Shown here piece by piece: positions 11,296 to 22,371 of a stretch of DNA of 64,000 nucleotides. This DNA comes from Bromus sterilis (taxonomy: Eukaryota; Streptophyta; Magnoliopsida; Poales; Poaceae). A program made the position numbers and the translations under genes. Each line of letters starts with the position of its first letter. Position 1 is the first letter of the stretch. The stretch lies in the NCBI GenBank assembly GCA_950022295.1, contig OX465597.1, positions 402,695,016 through 402,759,015 of the forward strand. The letters run 5' to 3'. A model generated the notes under the pieces. The model was not told the DNA's origin, ran no database searches, and saw only the letters and a list, made by a program, of their open reading frames with translations.

Positions 11296-12676
11296 AGCGA
11301 ATTTCTGCTACATCTCAACCTTCCACTTGGGGTAAGTATTGAAAGTTGACACTTCCACCTTCCCATATTTTTCAAGCCTCTCCCGTGCCGTGCATTGCCT
11401 TCTTCTCACTCCGAGAGTTGGTGTCCACCTTCGCCGGTACATCCAAATCCTTGGCGTGATACGCTCTGTCATCATAAGCCTCCTTATATCTTTCCTCAAA
11501 ACAGCCACCATACCTACCTATCAAGGCATTTCCATAGCCTTTCTGAGATATATTTCCATGCAACATCCACCTCTTCATGACTTGATCTTCATGTCATACA
11601 TGTTCCTGCTACACTGGCAGCGACATACATTGCATACATCATGATAGTTACATCTTCTTTATTATTTTGAGTACCTTGTAAAGTGTGAAAGATCTCCTTT
11701 ACCTTATTGTAAAATAGAGTGTTGCCCTTAAGTGAGGAAAAGATCCCAAAGTGGACACTATAAAAGATCCCAAAGAGGATAAATGAGAGTTAAATAGAAA
11801 GAGCCATTGAGGCCACACAAAAATACAAAAAAATAGAAAAAAGAGAAAAAGAAATAAAAAGAGAGAAAGGGGCAACACTACTATCCTTCTGAGAGATCCA
11901 CACTAGTACTCCATTTATATCCTTGTACTCCATAGAGATGATCTTTATGCATATAGCTATGTGGGGACCTTAGCACTATAGAACTTGGCTTGCATATTCC
12001 AAGGATGAACCTCCTCAAACGAGCTCTAGGTCTTCATGAGCGAGCAAGTTAGATGCACCCCCACTAGTTCCATTGGAGAGCTTCTTAGCTCATATGTGCA
12101 TCCGTTGCATGGCAATCCCTACTCCTCACATCATATCTATCATTTGGCATCCCTTGCCTATGATTGTCCATATTGATGTGAGCCTTTCTCATCTTTTTTG
12201 TCTTCCTCCTCCATACTTCTCTCTTTGCCATCCTAAGTGTCAACTCTCGTGCTTACGCTCATCCATTGCATGAGTGCTCGAAATATCGAAAAGGAGTGGA
12301 TCAAATTGACTTGTACCTAGCTAGTGGTCTGGGGACGAGTCAAGATAAGATTCCAAAGAGGACCAAGTGTGAAACTTTAGTAGATTGAGTTCTCAACAAA
12401 TACTTTTTTTCTCGTATTCCCTATCCCCCTTCTTGCACGCAAACACCATTTGGAGACATTCGAGTCACGGACAGCGAGAGCTCTTGCACCTAATGTTCTT
12501 TTGTTACTTGTTTCAATGCTAATATAGACTCTTGCATGTTATGACTTGAATTGAATCTCTAACCTTGATTGCTTTACTTTTCAAAGTTATTTTATGGTTG
12601 CTAGCATGTCACCACAGAAATTATGTTGTTATCATTTACCTACTCGAGGACGAGCAGGAATTAAGCTTGGGGATGT
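11296..12676 (+). other. Coding-less interior of deletion derivative
   Basis: Directly after the LTR, where the primer site should be, the sequence gives AGCGAATTTCTG and then repeats the LTR tail (CTACATCTCAACC through CTTGGGGTAA, 11308-11335). It then jumps to the 3' non-coding interior. An A-rich tract lies near 11815-11875. The purine tract before 12677 is intact. Confidence 0.85.
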
Positions 12677-14271
12677 TGATACGTCCAAAACGTATCTATA
12701 ATTTATGCGTGCTCCATGCATATTTTGTGTGATATTGCTAGGTTCTAGATACACTTTCATACACTTTTGATCAAATTTGGACTAACCTATTAACTCAGTG
12801 CACCCCAGTGCCAGTTCCTGTTTTCTGCTGTTTTTCTATTTCAGTTTTCCCCCATATAAAAAGTGCCAGAAAAATTCCGGGAAAAATACAGGAAAAATCA
12901 GCGTACAGGAAGCTTCGCGAAGAGCCCGAGTGGGGCCAGAGGGGAGCCAGGGGGGCCCAGGCAGCCACCCGGCGCGGCCCCACCCCTGGCCGCGCCAGGG
13001 GGCGCCTGGGGCCCCTGGTCCACCTCTGGCTTCCCCCCTTTGCCTATTTATTCTCCGTCAAGGGGAAACTCCGAAGACAGAACCCTATTTTGCAAACTCG
13101 CCTCTGTTCCGCCGCCGCCGCGCTTCCAAGATCGGGAGCACCAGAAGACCTCTTCTCGGCACCCTGCCGGAGGGAGGGCCGACCTCCGGGAGTCTCCTCT
13201 CCACCATGGATGCTCCCCGGATGTCTCGTGAGTAGTTTTCCTTGGACCATTGGTCTGTGATCAGTAGCTATGTGATGTTCTCCTCCCCTCTTTGTTCTTC
13301 ATGGTTTAGACCTCGTGAGTTGCCCTACATGATCGAGGCACTTTTGTAATATTTCTGCTATTGCTATGCTGAGTTTGATGGGATCTGATGGATTATGAGA
13401 TTATGTTCAGATTGTGATAGAGTAGTATATTTGGTTTTTATCTCTTCTATTTTTGTTCCAAAGTAATTCTTGCATGTTCTCCGTTGTTGTTTATTGCTTT
13501 GGCCAAGTAGTAGGTAGTGACTCCAAGAGGGAACGTTATGCTCGATTGTGGGTTCATGCCCCCCGATGACACGCTTGAGTGACAGAAACATGAGTCTAGG
13601 GGATGTGCTGTTGCCACAAGGGGGAAAACAACGGTGCTTGTAACCGCGGTTGCAAGGATTGTTTACTTTACGCAAAGTTCTTTTTAATGTAGTTGTCTGT
13701 TAGCATTGCGGTGGGGCTCGCAACTTAATACCAGCGAGATGTTTTGGATAGATATCTCAAGGTGGATGATTAGGAGTAGATGTAGTTGGATTTCGGTCTA
13801 CTTATTTTTGCGTACTGCCTGTGCTTTTGAACCTCTTCCTTTATTTTGTAGCATAGTTAGCATTGCGGTGCGTTCATAATCCTGTCAATTGCCCTTCTGT
13901 AATTTGTTTACCTCGCATAGCAGTTTTATCGTCTTTTGGGAACATCACGTATCCCGGTCCATATCCTTATTACTGTTTCCACGCTTTATTTACTTTCCTG
14001 CTTTTTACTTTCAGTTGCTATCATTATCCTTTGTGTTTTACCCTTTGTGAACAACAACACCGGAGAGATTGACAACCTCTCTGAACTTCGTTGGGAACAA
14101 AGTTATCTGTGTCTGTGTGCAGGTCCACGTCAGTTGCGCCGCTAACACCTACTTATCATCTCTGGAGTCCTACTGGAGACAAACCTTGGTATCTTCACCG
14201 AGGGAAACTTGCTGCTTCGCTACATCTCAACCTTCCACTTGGGGTAACCAACGAAGGGCGAGAAGCCATCA
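12677..14271 (+). repeat. 3' LTR of the deletion derivative
   Basis: This 1595-base copy is closely similar to 9716-11295 with scattered differences and small indels: it carries an extra short block near 13790-13860 that the 5' copy lacks, while the 5' copy has an additional piece near 10955. It ends GAGAAGCCATCA, directly followed by the CCCGG duplication. Confidence 0.92.
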
Positions 14272-14589
14272 CCCGGCTTTTTATATCATGCAAGCGCATG
14301 GAAAAGGTTAGGAGTGAAATCTCTCTGCGGCAAGTCCCAGCCCGGCCAATCTGCGCAGCGGGGTCTTACCTACACGCTAAGCTTGCGTGGCATCTGGGCA
14401 CAGTGTATCGTGTTCCAGGAATATGTATTTTTATTGAGGCGTGGAGCCTAGTAGATAATGCACCCATTTGGAATAAACAATCAAGTGAGCTGTTTTTAGC
14501 GGTCACTCGCGGAGCTTTGCTGAGCGCTCGGGCGAGGAGTAATGTAGAGGAGTGCTTGCTCGGGAGGTCTTCGAGTGTTCGGGTACTTA

Positions 14590-14862
14590 GAGTTTTGTGA
14601 GTAATCACTCGAGTATCGCCTTCGCTCTCGGGGTGAGGGAGCACCCGATACTCTAAGCTCGTACGATCTGGTGAGTGCAGGTCTGCTTATCTTGTGTCGT
14701 GGTGAGGGAGCACCCGAAACTCTCATGGGTGCGAGTAATCACTCGAGCACGTTTTTTCTTCTAGGTGAGGGAGCACCCCGAGACTCTCATGGGTGCGAGT
14801 AATCACTCGAGCACGATATTTTCTTTCGGTGAGGGAGCACCCGAGACTCTCATGGGTGGATA
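14590..14862. repeat. About 64-bp tandem repeat, roughly 4 copies
   Basis: The phrase GTGAGGGAGCACCC recurs at about 14634, 14702, 14766 and 14829, each followed by a CTCTCATGGGTG and GTAATCACTCGAG module. The first unit is degenerate. The array lies in the Gypsy interior between the antisense ORF promoter and the 3' LTR. No function is evident. Confidence 0.85.
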
Positions 14863-15251
14863 GGCTCCCGATGGGAGTTAAATATATTTGAAAAATGTAT
14901 TTGAGTCAGTAAAGACGGTGCTTGCAGCCTGTATCTTTTTGCGCTGCCATTTTAATTTACCTCTTCTTGGTAAGGATAACGATCTCTTTGCTGGAGGACC
15001 GTCAAAGATGCTCTGTCTGCGAACGGTCATGTTTTCATGACCGGTCATAATGATGGCTTTTGGTGGCGTGTTGCAGCCGCCTGTTGAGTTATCGATGCAC
15101 GCATTGAAAACGCGCGAGATTTGACGCGTCCAGCGCACAGTGCCGCCCGTGTGAAGGCATCTTTTTCTTAGAATTCGAATCGCCCGGCTTGCTTGGTCTT
15201 TGAATTAATTGCTGCCGTCGTCTGGGCTTCTGCGTGCCCATGGGGTTGTGC

Positions 15252-15259
15252 TATAAATA
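15252..15259 (+). promoter_or_regulatory. Candidate promoter (TATA box) of antisense ORF
   Basis: TATAAATA in the context GTGCTATAAATATACC lies 76 bases before the ATG at 15328 on the plus strand, which is antisense to gag-pol. A start about 30 bases downstream would leave a leader of some 45 bases. The match is good, but transcription is inferred only. Confidence 0.55.
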
Positions 15260-15327
15260 TACCCCTTTTCTTCATCTGGCAGTAGTGTTCGTCCTCTGCC
15301 CCTATTGCTCCTCTTCTTCATCTCCTC

Positions 15328-16122
15328 ATGGGGCCAAAACGAGGTGTAGGTGTGACTTGTCGCGGCCGGGTTCACCGTGGTCACAGTGGTCGTACTCCGC
15401 GCTCTTCTTGCGGTGACCGTCGTGGTGCACCGTCGACGCCTTCCTCCTCATCCTCGGAGGAGGGTTTTTGGCGCTATGATTTCCTCCTACGTGTCTATGG
15501 CCGGAACGCCGCTCGCATTCTGATTCCTTCTGCATTTTATGCCCTTGTTTCTGAGCGTAGTCTTGATGGCTTGCTGCTTTGTCTTCAGGGGTGCACTCGA
15601 TCTCCTTCTTATGTTAAGTTGGAGATCGATAGTTCCCGCTTGATTTTTCTTGGCTTTGGCTGGAAATCGTTTGCTCGACGCTTGAAATTGCGTGATGGTG
15701 ATACCCTCTGTTGCTGCTTTGATGGAGAAGATACTCTTATCATCCGCGCCTTTGACCCGAGCGGCAATCGCATGGATCCGTACTGGCAGGAGACAAGCAG
15801 CGACGGTTCCGACAAGTCGAGGAGTCCTACATCTGCGTCTTCAACTACTTCCTCCTTCGGCGACTCTTCGGGTGGTGATGTTGTGCCGTCTTCAACTGAT
15901 TCCTCCTCCGGCTCTGAAGAGGACCTCGACATCAAGCCACCGATCAAGCGGGCGCGCCAGGTGACCTTGTATAACTGGAGGCAGCGGTGTCATCTTCGCC
16001 GGCAGCTTGGGTGGAGCTGGAGAAGAAGTTGGTGGAGTAGGAGAAGAAGCTGGTGGAGCATCGTCTTCGGTGCTCCGCAAATAAGTCGAGCTTCACCTTT
16101 TGTTATGTCATTGACATCATGA
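15328..16122 (+). CDS. Antisense ORF of Tat-type Gypsy; B3-like DNA-binding protein
   Basis: A 264-codon frame, antisense to pol and downstream of it in the element. Residues 1-45 are Arg/Ser-rich. Residues about 48-143 resemble a REM-type B3 domain: a hydrophobic strand (YDFLLRV), RILIPSAF at 63-70, then FLGFGWKSFARRLKLRDGDTL at about 107-127 (given as overlapping GFGWKSF and LRDGDTL motifs), and a final strand with AFDPSGN. Residues 155-200 are Ser- and acid-rich, and KPPIKRAR (203-210) looks like a nuclear signal. The layout suggests a nuclear DNA-binding regulator. The last 45 residues (Trp/Arg-rich) may be out of frame: from about 15985 a neighbouring frame gives a Gly/Glu-rich tail. Antisense ORFs are known in Tat-lineage elements; the B3 assignment is my inference from motif spacing. 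It could instead be a captured host gene fragment. Confidence 0.62.
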   Translation: MGPKRGVGVTCRGRVHRGHSGRTPRSSCGDRRGAPSTPSSSSSEEGFWRYDFLLRVYGRNAARILIPSAFYALVSERSLDGLLLCLQGCTRSPSYVKLEIDSSRLIFLGFGWKSFARRLKLRDGDTLCCCFDGEDTLIIRAFDPSGNRMDPYWQETSSDGSDKSRSPTSASSTTSSFGDSSGGDVVPSSTDSSSGSEEDLDIKPPIKRARQVTLYNWRQRCHLRRQLGWSWRRSWWSRRRSWWSIVFGAPQISRASPFVMSLTS

Positions 16123-16849
16123 GCTGGCTGCTTCGACTCCTCCTTTGTCTGTGATGATGCTCGTTGTCTTAGTGCCAATCATCCCAGCATGGGCACACAT
16201 GTAGAAGTCATATTTCCTTGGGTGATTGATGCTGTAGGCTTATCGGCTGCTTGTGTCTTTTGTAACTAGGTTAGTTCTCCATGTAATGAGGATTGCCTTC
16301 GAGTAATCAGAGCTGCCTTCTATCCAATGTACTTCGAGTCTTTTGTACTGAGAATGATCTTCGGGTCCTTGTAATGCGAACTATGTTTGCGTCTTTGTAA
16401 TGGAATCTGTCTTTGAGTCCTTTGCGATGTGATCTATCTTTAAGTCATTCGACGAGAGCTGTCTTCGAGTCCGTCAAGTCCTTGTATTGTGGATTCTATC
16501 GGGTGCGCGACAGCGCTCCCGATGGGAGTAGCCCCCGAGGCTACGTTCGAGTCGTAGGGTCTAACGTAGGCTGAGATTTGTTTCCTTCATCATTCGTCTG
16601 TTAACTGCCTTCTTTTTATCGGGTGCGCGACAGCGCTCCCGATGGGAGTAGCCCCCGAGTCTTTAGGTGATCGTTGGCGATCAGGTGAAGACTAAAGGAT
16701 TGTCTGTGTCCTGTGCCCCATCCATATTTCTCCAGAGTGCTTGGTGTTCCATCTGGTTGTAGTCGTGTCTTCCCTTTGATTCCGGACAGTTTTCAGCAGG
16801 TGACGCATTTCAGGGGTTTTTGCTTGGGCCCTTTAGGTTTCGGGCTGCG
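16123..16849. other. Gypsy interior between antisense ORF and tandem array
   Basis: No gene seen. A 43-base block starting TATCGGGTGCGCGACAGC occurs twice (16497-16539 and 16617-16659), 120 bases apart. Several TTGTAAT and TTTTGTA motifs between 16258 and 16400 could serve as plant poly(A) signals for the antisense transcript. Confidence 0.5.
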
Positions 16850-17322
16850 GCGTCTCTCGGGGGGGAGATGGTGCTCGAGCCCCCGAGTGGTTTTAAGTAA
16901 AGATCACGTAAGCGACGGTAGCGTCTCTCGGGGGGAGTTTTGTACTCGAGCCCCCGAGTGCTTTGAGTGAAGATCGCGTGAGTGACGATAGCGTCTCTCG
17001 GGGGGAGGTTTGTACTCGAGCCCCTGAGTGCATTGAGTGAAGATCGTGTGAGCAACGATAGCGTCTCTCGGGGGGAGTTTTGTACTCGAGCCCCCCGAGT
17101 GCTTTAAGTTAAGATCGCGTGAGCGACGATAGCGTCTCTCGCGGGGAATCGGTACTCAGGCCCCCGAGTGCTTTAAGTAGAGATCGCGTGAGCGACGATA
17201 GCGTCTCTCGGGGGGAGTTTTGTACTTGAGCCCCCGAGTGCTTTAAGTAGAGATCGCGTGAGTGATGGTAGCGTCTCTCGGGGGAGTTTTGTAATCGAGC
17301 CCCCGAGTGCTTTGAGGTGGTA
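16850..17322. repeat. 70-bp tandem array, 7 copies, each with a G/C hairpin
   Basis: The phrase CGTCTCTCGGGGG recurs at about 16851, 16922, 16992, 17062, 17133, 17202 and 17272, a period of 69-71 bases. Each unit contains CTCGGGGG followed about 16 bases later by CCCCCGAG, which can pair as a stem, with GAG and CTC pairing again inside the loop. It lies just 3' of the integrase stop in element orientation. The period is not a multiple of three, so it is not a coding repeat. Confidence 0.92.
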
Positions 17323-17393
17323 GTATTTGGGCAACATCATTTTATTGCGTCGAAGGTTTACATGAGCTGCCAGTTGAGCATGGCTGGTGGAGA

Positions 17394-20300
17394 CTATGGG
17401 TAGAACAGGCGTAGGTTCGCTACGTTCCATGGATTTCCCACGTCCTCGTCAGTCTTCGGGTTCTTCAGTCTATAGGCGCCTCCTCCTATGACTTTTGAGA
17501 TTATGAACGGTCCTTCCCATTGTGAGGCAAGCTTGTGGACTTTCTCTTGTATGAGCCGTAGGACAAGGTCGCCTTTGTTGAAGGTTCTGTTGCGCAGGTG
17601 GCTGCTTTGGTAGGTGCGCAGCTTGTCTTGGTACCCCTCTGACCTTGCTAGGGTTGTGTCTCTTGCTTAGTTTGTTTTGTCCTTGTCATCTTGCAGTGCC
17701 TCTTCTGCTTCCTCTTCTTCGTACCCCGAGATCCGGGGTGCCCCGAATTTGAGGTCATGTGGTAGCACTGCCTCCGACCCGTACACCATGAAGAAAGGTG
17801 TGTACTGGGTTTTGGTATTTGAGGTGGTGCGCAGGCTCCATAGTACTGCAGGGAGTTCTTCTACCCAGTTGCCCGCGGCCTGCTCGAGTGGTGCGAGGAG
17901 CCGTTTTTTGATTCCTCCGCATACTAGGTCTTTTGCTTTTTCCACCTGGCCATTGGATTGCGGGTGCGCGACTGATGCGTAGTTGATTTTGATGCCCGGT
18001 TCTTCGCAGAAGTTCTGGAATTCTGCCGCTGTGAAGTTTGTACCGTTGTTCGTGATGATGTTGTGTGGAACCCCGAACCTGAAGATGATTGATTTGATAA
18101 AATTCACTGTCGTGAGGGCTATGGAGCTGGTGATGGGCACTACTTCGATCCACTTGGTGAACTTGTCGACTTCTACCAGCAGGTGTGTTCTTCCTCCTTT
18201 CGATGATTTCTTGAGTGGGCCCACCATGTCGAGTCCCCAGGTGTCGAACGACCATGATAGTGGTATGGTCTTGAGTTCTGAGGCTGGAGCGTGCGGTCTG
18301 CTGGTGAATTTTTGACAGACAATGCAATGCCGCACGATGTCTTCTGCGTTTTTCATCGCAGTGGACCAATAAAACCCTGCTCGAAACGCTTTGGATATGA
18401 GCACTCGACTGCTCGCGTGGTGCCCGCAGGTGCCCTCGTGGATTTCGAGCAGTAGGGCTTTGCCGTCTTCTTCGTCGATGCACTTCTGGAGTATCTGGGT
18501 GATGCAGGGCTTGTATAACTGTCTGTTGATTACTGTGAATGCCTTGGATCGACGATTGATGCGCCGAGCTTCTAAAACGTCTTGCGGTAGCGTGCCTTCT
18601 ATTAGGAAACGGTGGAACAGTTTTGTCCATGCTGGTCCTTCGAGTGTTGTTGGATCCGTAGGTTCAACCTCTTGGCTGTTGTTGCCTTCAGATGGACTCG
18701 CTGATGCCACATGTGTTGTCTCTGTGGTGTCGTCATCTACAGCTGCCTCTGGCGCTGCTGTTTTTTCCTTGATGGATCTCTGGATGATGCTTTCGAGGAA
18801 GACGTCGGGTGGTACTGGTCCTCGAGTCGAGCCGATGTTTGCGAGTTCGCCGGCTTCTGTGTTGTTTGTTCTGGGGATATAATTGAGCTCGCAGCCGTCG
18901 AAACTTCCTTCGAGCGTGTTGTAGAGCTTCTGATAGGCCGTCATGTTGGCGGCTACTGCATTGCAGTCTTTCATCGCCTGCTGGACGACGAAGTTGGAGT
19001 CTCTGTAGATTACGAGGCGAGTGGCACCGCATGTTTTGGCCATGCGCATGCCATAGAGCAGTGCCTCGTATTCGGCTTCGTTGTTGGAGGCATGGCTGAA
19101 GTTGATCTGGAGGACGTATTTGAGCTTGGTTCCTTTGGGGGAGACCAGAACGACTCCTTCTCTGACTCCTTGCTGTCTTTTGGACCCATCGAAGAACATT
19201 GTCCATGAGTTCGATAGGTCCGGGGGGGCTGGTGTCTGGACCTCCGTCCACTCGACCAGAAAATCTGGGAGTACTTGGGCCTTGATTGTTGTTGGGTGCT
19301 TGAATTGCAGGTCCCGCGGGCTGAGCTCAATGTTCCACTCGGCGACTCGCCCAGTCTCTCTGGGGTCGTTGAGGATGTCCGCGAGTGGTGCGCTGCTCAC
19401 GATTGTGATAGGGTGTTCGTCGAAGTAGTGTGACACCTTTCTTGAGGTTGTGATGATGGCCAGTAGTAGCTTCTGGTAGTGCGGGTACCGCTGCTGGGAT
19501 TTTTTCAAGAGCATGTTGAGGTAGTAGATCGGCCTTTGTATGCTCTGGACCTTGCCTTCTTCTGTGCGCTCGATGACGAGTGTTGTGCTTACCACCCTGT
19601 TGTGTGCTGCCACGTAGAGGTACAACTTTTCTTTTTCTTTCGATACCACCAAGATCGGTGGGGTCAAGAGTGTCTTATTTAGGTCCGCGAATGCTTTGCG
19701 GGCCTCTTCGGTCCATTCGAATTTCTCTCCTTTTCTCAGCAACTGGTAGAATGGCAATGTGCGCTCTCCCAATCTTCTGATGAAACGACTCAGGGCTGCG
19801 AGTCTTACAGTGAGCTGCTGCACGCCTTTGATGTCGGTTGGTTCCTGCATCCTGGCGATTGCTTGAACTTTCTCGGGGTTCGCTTCGATTCCTCGAGTGG
19901 AGACCATGTACCCGAGCAACTTCCCGGCTGGGACGCCGAATGCGCACTTCTTCGGGTTGAGCTTGATTCTGTACTTGTTGAGTGCTACGAAGGTCTCGCG
20001 CAGGTCGTCGAGTAGCGTGTTTGCACTGTAGGTTTTGATGACGATGTCGTCCACGTAGACCTGCACGTTTCTTCCTATTTTCTCTAATAAGCAGGATTGC
20101 ATCGTCCGCTGGTATGTGGCACCGGCGTTCTTGAGTCCGAAGGGCATTGTTCTGTAGAAAAATACGCCGTAAGGGGTGATGAATGATCTGATTGTATCCT
20201 GAGTAGGCGTCGAGGAACGATAGTAGATCGCATCCTGCTGTCGAGTCGATTATCTGATCGATTCTTGGCAGGGGAAAGTGATCCTTTGGGTAGTGTTTGT

Positions 20301-20737
20301 TGACTGGCCCGTAGTCGACGCACATCCGCAACACTTCTGTGTCTTTCTTGGGGACCAGCATAGGGTTGGCGACCCAAGTGGCTTTCTTCGTCTCTCGGAT
20401 GAATTGGGCGTCGAGTAATCGGTTGACTTCCTCCCCGATTGCTCTGCTCTAGGGTTCTGAGAATCTTCGTAGTGCCTGCTTCACTGGCTTGGTGTTTGGC
20501 TTGATGCGGTACTCCTGGCATGTCGGCTAGGCACCAGGCAAAGATTTCCCATTCTTCGCGGAGGAAAGCGATGAGGGCAGTCGCTTGCTCTTCCGGGAGG
20601 TGGGCGTACACGCGGACTGATTTTTCTGGGTCTGTCGGGTGCACCTGGTGGGTGATCCTGTCGCTGTCGATCCTGAAGTCCCGTCCATACTCTTTTGTCT
20701 CGCTTTGGCTTGCTAGTGGAAAGATACTTTTGTCTGT
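17394..20737 (-). pseudogene. Tat-type Gypsy pol: RT, RNase H, second RNase H, integrase
   Basis: Read from high to low coordinates, the frame holds a pre-RT segment (about 20700-20500), RT (VPKKDTEVLRMCVDYGPVNK near 20350, MPFGLKNAGATYQ at 20147, VYVDDIV near 20060), the RT-linked RNase H, and a second RNase H (MFFDGS, NNEAEYEAL, IYRDSNF). Integrase follows with an HHCC finger (GHHASSRVL, CIVCQ) and catalytic core (WGLDMVGPL, ITNNGTNF, NGQVEKA), then a C-terminal segment (GPFIISKV) ending in a stop at 17394-17396. The longest open stretch is 20147-17667. Frame breaks lie near 20490, 20190 and 17665. The second integrase Asp is Asn (TNNG instead of TDNG), and the Asp usually found in the last motif of the second RNase H is Gly (EAGELAN). 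The copy is inactive. Confidence 0.92.
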
Positions 20738-22366
20738 TGATACGTCCCAACCGTACCTATAATTTCTGCTTGCTCCATGCATGTTTTGTGTGACTTTGCC
20801 ATGTTTTGCTTGAACTTTCATACACTTTTGAACCTATTTGGACTAACCTATTAAATCAGTGCACCCAATTGCCAGTTTCTGTTTTCTGCTGTTTTTGTAT
20901 TTCAGGTTTTCCGGTCATTAAAAGTTCTCCAAAAATTCCGGGAAAAATATATAAAAAATCAGCGCAACAGAAGCTTCTAGAATCACCAAGAGAGGGAAGG
21001 GGGGCCACCACCAGGCAGCCAGGAGGTCAGGTGGCGCGGCCCCACCCTGGGCGCACCAGGCACCCTCCTGACTGCCTCGTGGATCCCCTCGATACCCCCC
21101 TTCGCCTATATTTACCCCTCGGGGTGGAAACCCCAAATACGGACTCCTCTTTCGCGATCTCGCCTCTGTTCCGCCGCCGCCGCCATTTCAAGATCGGGGA
21201 TGCCTGGAGAAGCTGCTCCGGCACCCTGCCGGGAGAAGCTGCCCCCTCCGAGAGACCATCCATAGCCATGGACGCCTCCCGTATGTACCGTGAGTAGTTT
21301 CCCTTGGACCATGGGTCCGTGACCAGTAGCTATGTGATCTATCTCTCCCTCTTTTGTGCTTCCACTTTCGAGTCCTCGTGAGCTGCCTCACATGATCGAG
21401 GCATCTATGTAATTTCTGTTGTTGCTATGTTGAGTTTGTTGGGATCTGATGGATTATGAGACTATGTTCAGATTGTGATGAGTAATATATTTGGTTCTTC
21501 TCTTTTATATTTTCTTCTTGAGTAAATTCTTGCATGTTCTCCATTACAGTATTTTCTTTGGCCAAGTATTTTATTTGCAACTCCAAGAGAGAGCGTTATG
21601 CTCGATTGTGGGTTCAGCCCCTTGATGTCTAGCTTGAGTGACAGAAACATGAGACTAGGGGATGTGCTGTTCCCACCAGGGATAAAACAACGGTTCTTGT
21701 ACCTGCGGGTGCAAGGATTGTTTACTTTACGCAAAGTTCTTTTAATGCAGTTGTCTGTTGCTTTGAGTTTACACTTTGGGTGGGATTCGCAACTTAATAC
21801 CAGCGAGATGTTCTGGATAGATATCTCAAGGTGGATGATTCGTAGTAGATGCAGATGGATTTCGGTTTACTTACCTTGGCGTACTGCCCATTGCTTTTGA
21901 GCCCTTCCTTTCTTTGCAGCATAGTTAGCATTGCGGTGCCTTCATAATCCTATCAATTGCCCAACTGTGATTTGTTTACCTCGCTAGCACTTTTATCGTC
22001 TTTTGGGAGAGAGACATCACTAGTGAAAATCATGGGACCCCGGTCCATCTTCACATTATTGTTCACACCCTCAATTTACTTTCAGCTTTTACTTTCCTTT
22101 GCACCTTTTATCTCTTGCGTTGATCCTTTGTAAACGACAAGGCCGGAGGAATTGACAACTCCTCTGTACTCGTTGGGAGCAAAGTTATTTGTTGCTGTGT
22201 GCAGGTTCACGTCAACCGCTAAATCTCTGGCGACGTTGCCACCTACTTGTATCTCCTGAGTCCTACGGGTTCGATAACCTTGGTATCTTCACCGAGGGAA
22301 ACTTGTTGCTGCACTGCATCTCAAACCTTCCACTTGGGGTAACCAACGAGGGGCGAGAAGCCATCA
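20738..22366 (+). mobile_element. Solo LTR (TGATACGTCC family) inside Gypsy pol
   Basis: A single 1629-base LTR begins TGATACGTCCCAACCG and ends GAGAAGCCATCA, with TCTGT duplications at 20733-20737 and 22367-22371. It interrupts the Gypsy polyprotein between protease and RT, on the opposite strand. A lone LTR with a perfect TSD implies insertion of a full element followed by LTR-LTR recombination. Confidence 0.94.
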
Positions 22367-22371
22367 TCTGT

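Larger units (their letters stand above)
9716..14271 (+). mobile_element. Non-autonomous LTR element without coding region (TGATACGTCC family)
   Basis: Two direct LTRs (9716-11295 and 12677-14271) are bounded by CCCGG duplications at 9711-9715 and 14272-14276. The 1.38-kb interior has no gag or pol. From about 11337 to 12676 it matches, in order, the 3' non-coding interior of the related element at about 29673-31129, while everything corresponding to 25930-29670 is missing. A purine tract (AAGCTTGGGGATGT) precedes the 3' LTR. It is a deletion derivative that could only have moved with proteins supplied in trans, and it lies within the Tat-type Gypsy. Confidence 0.92.

Noticed and set aside
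16850..17322. Possible CRISPR array (regular 70-bp period)
   Set aside because: Whole 70-base units are repeated without unique spacers, and this is a plant retrotransposon interior.
18391..19208. Plus-strand open frames of 163-165 codons within Gypsy pol
   Set aside because: They are antisense shadows of the integrase and RNase H frame on the minus strand, unlike the B3-like frame, which lies outside pol.
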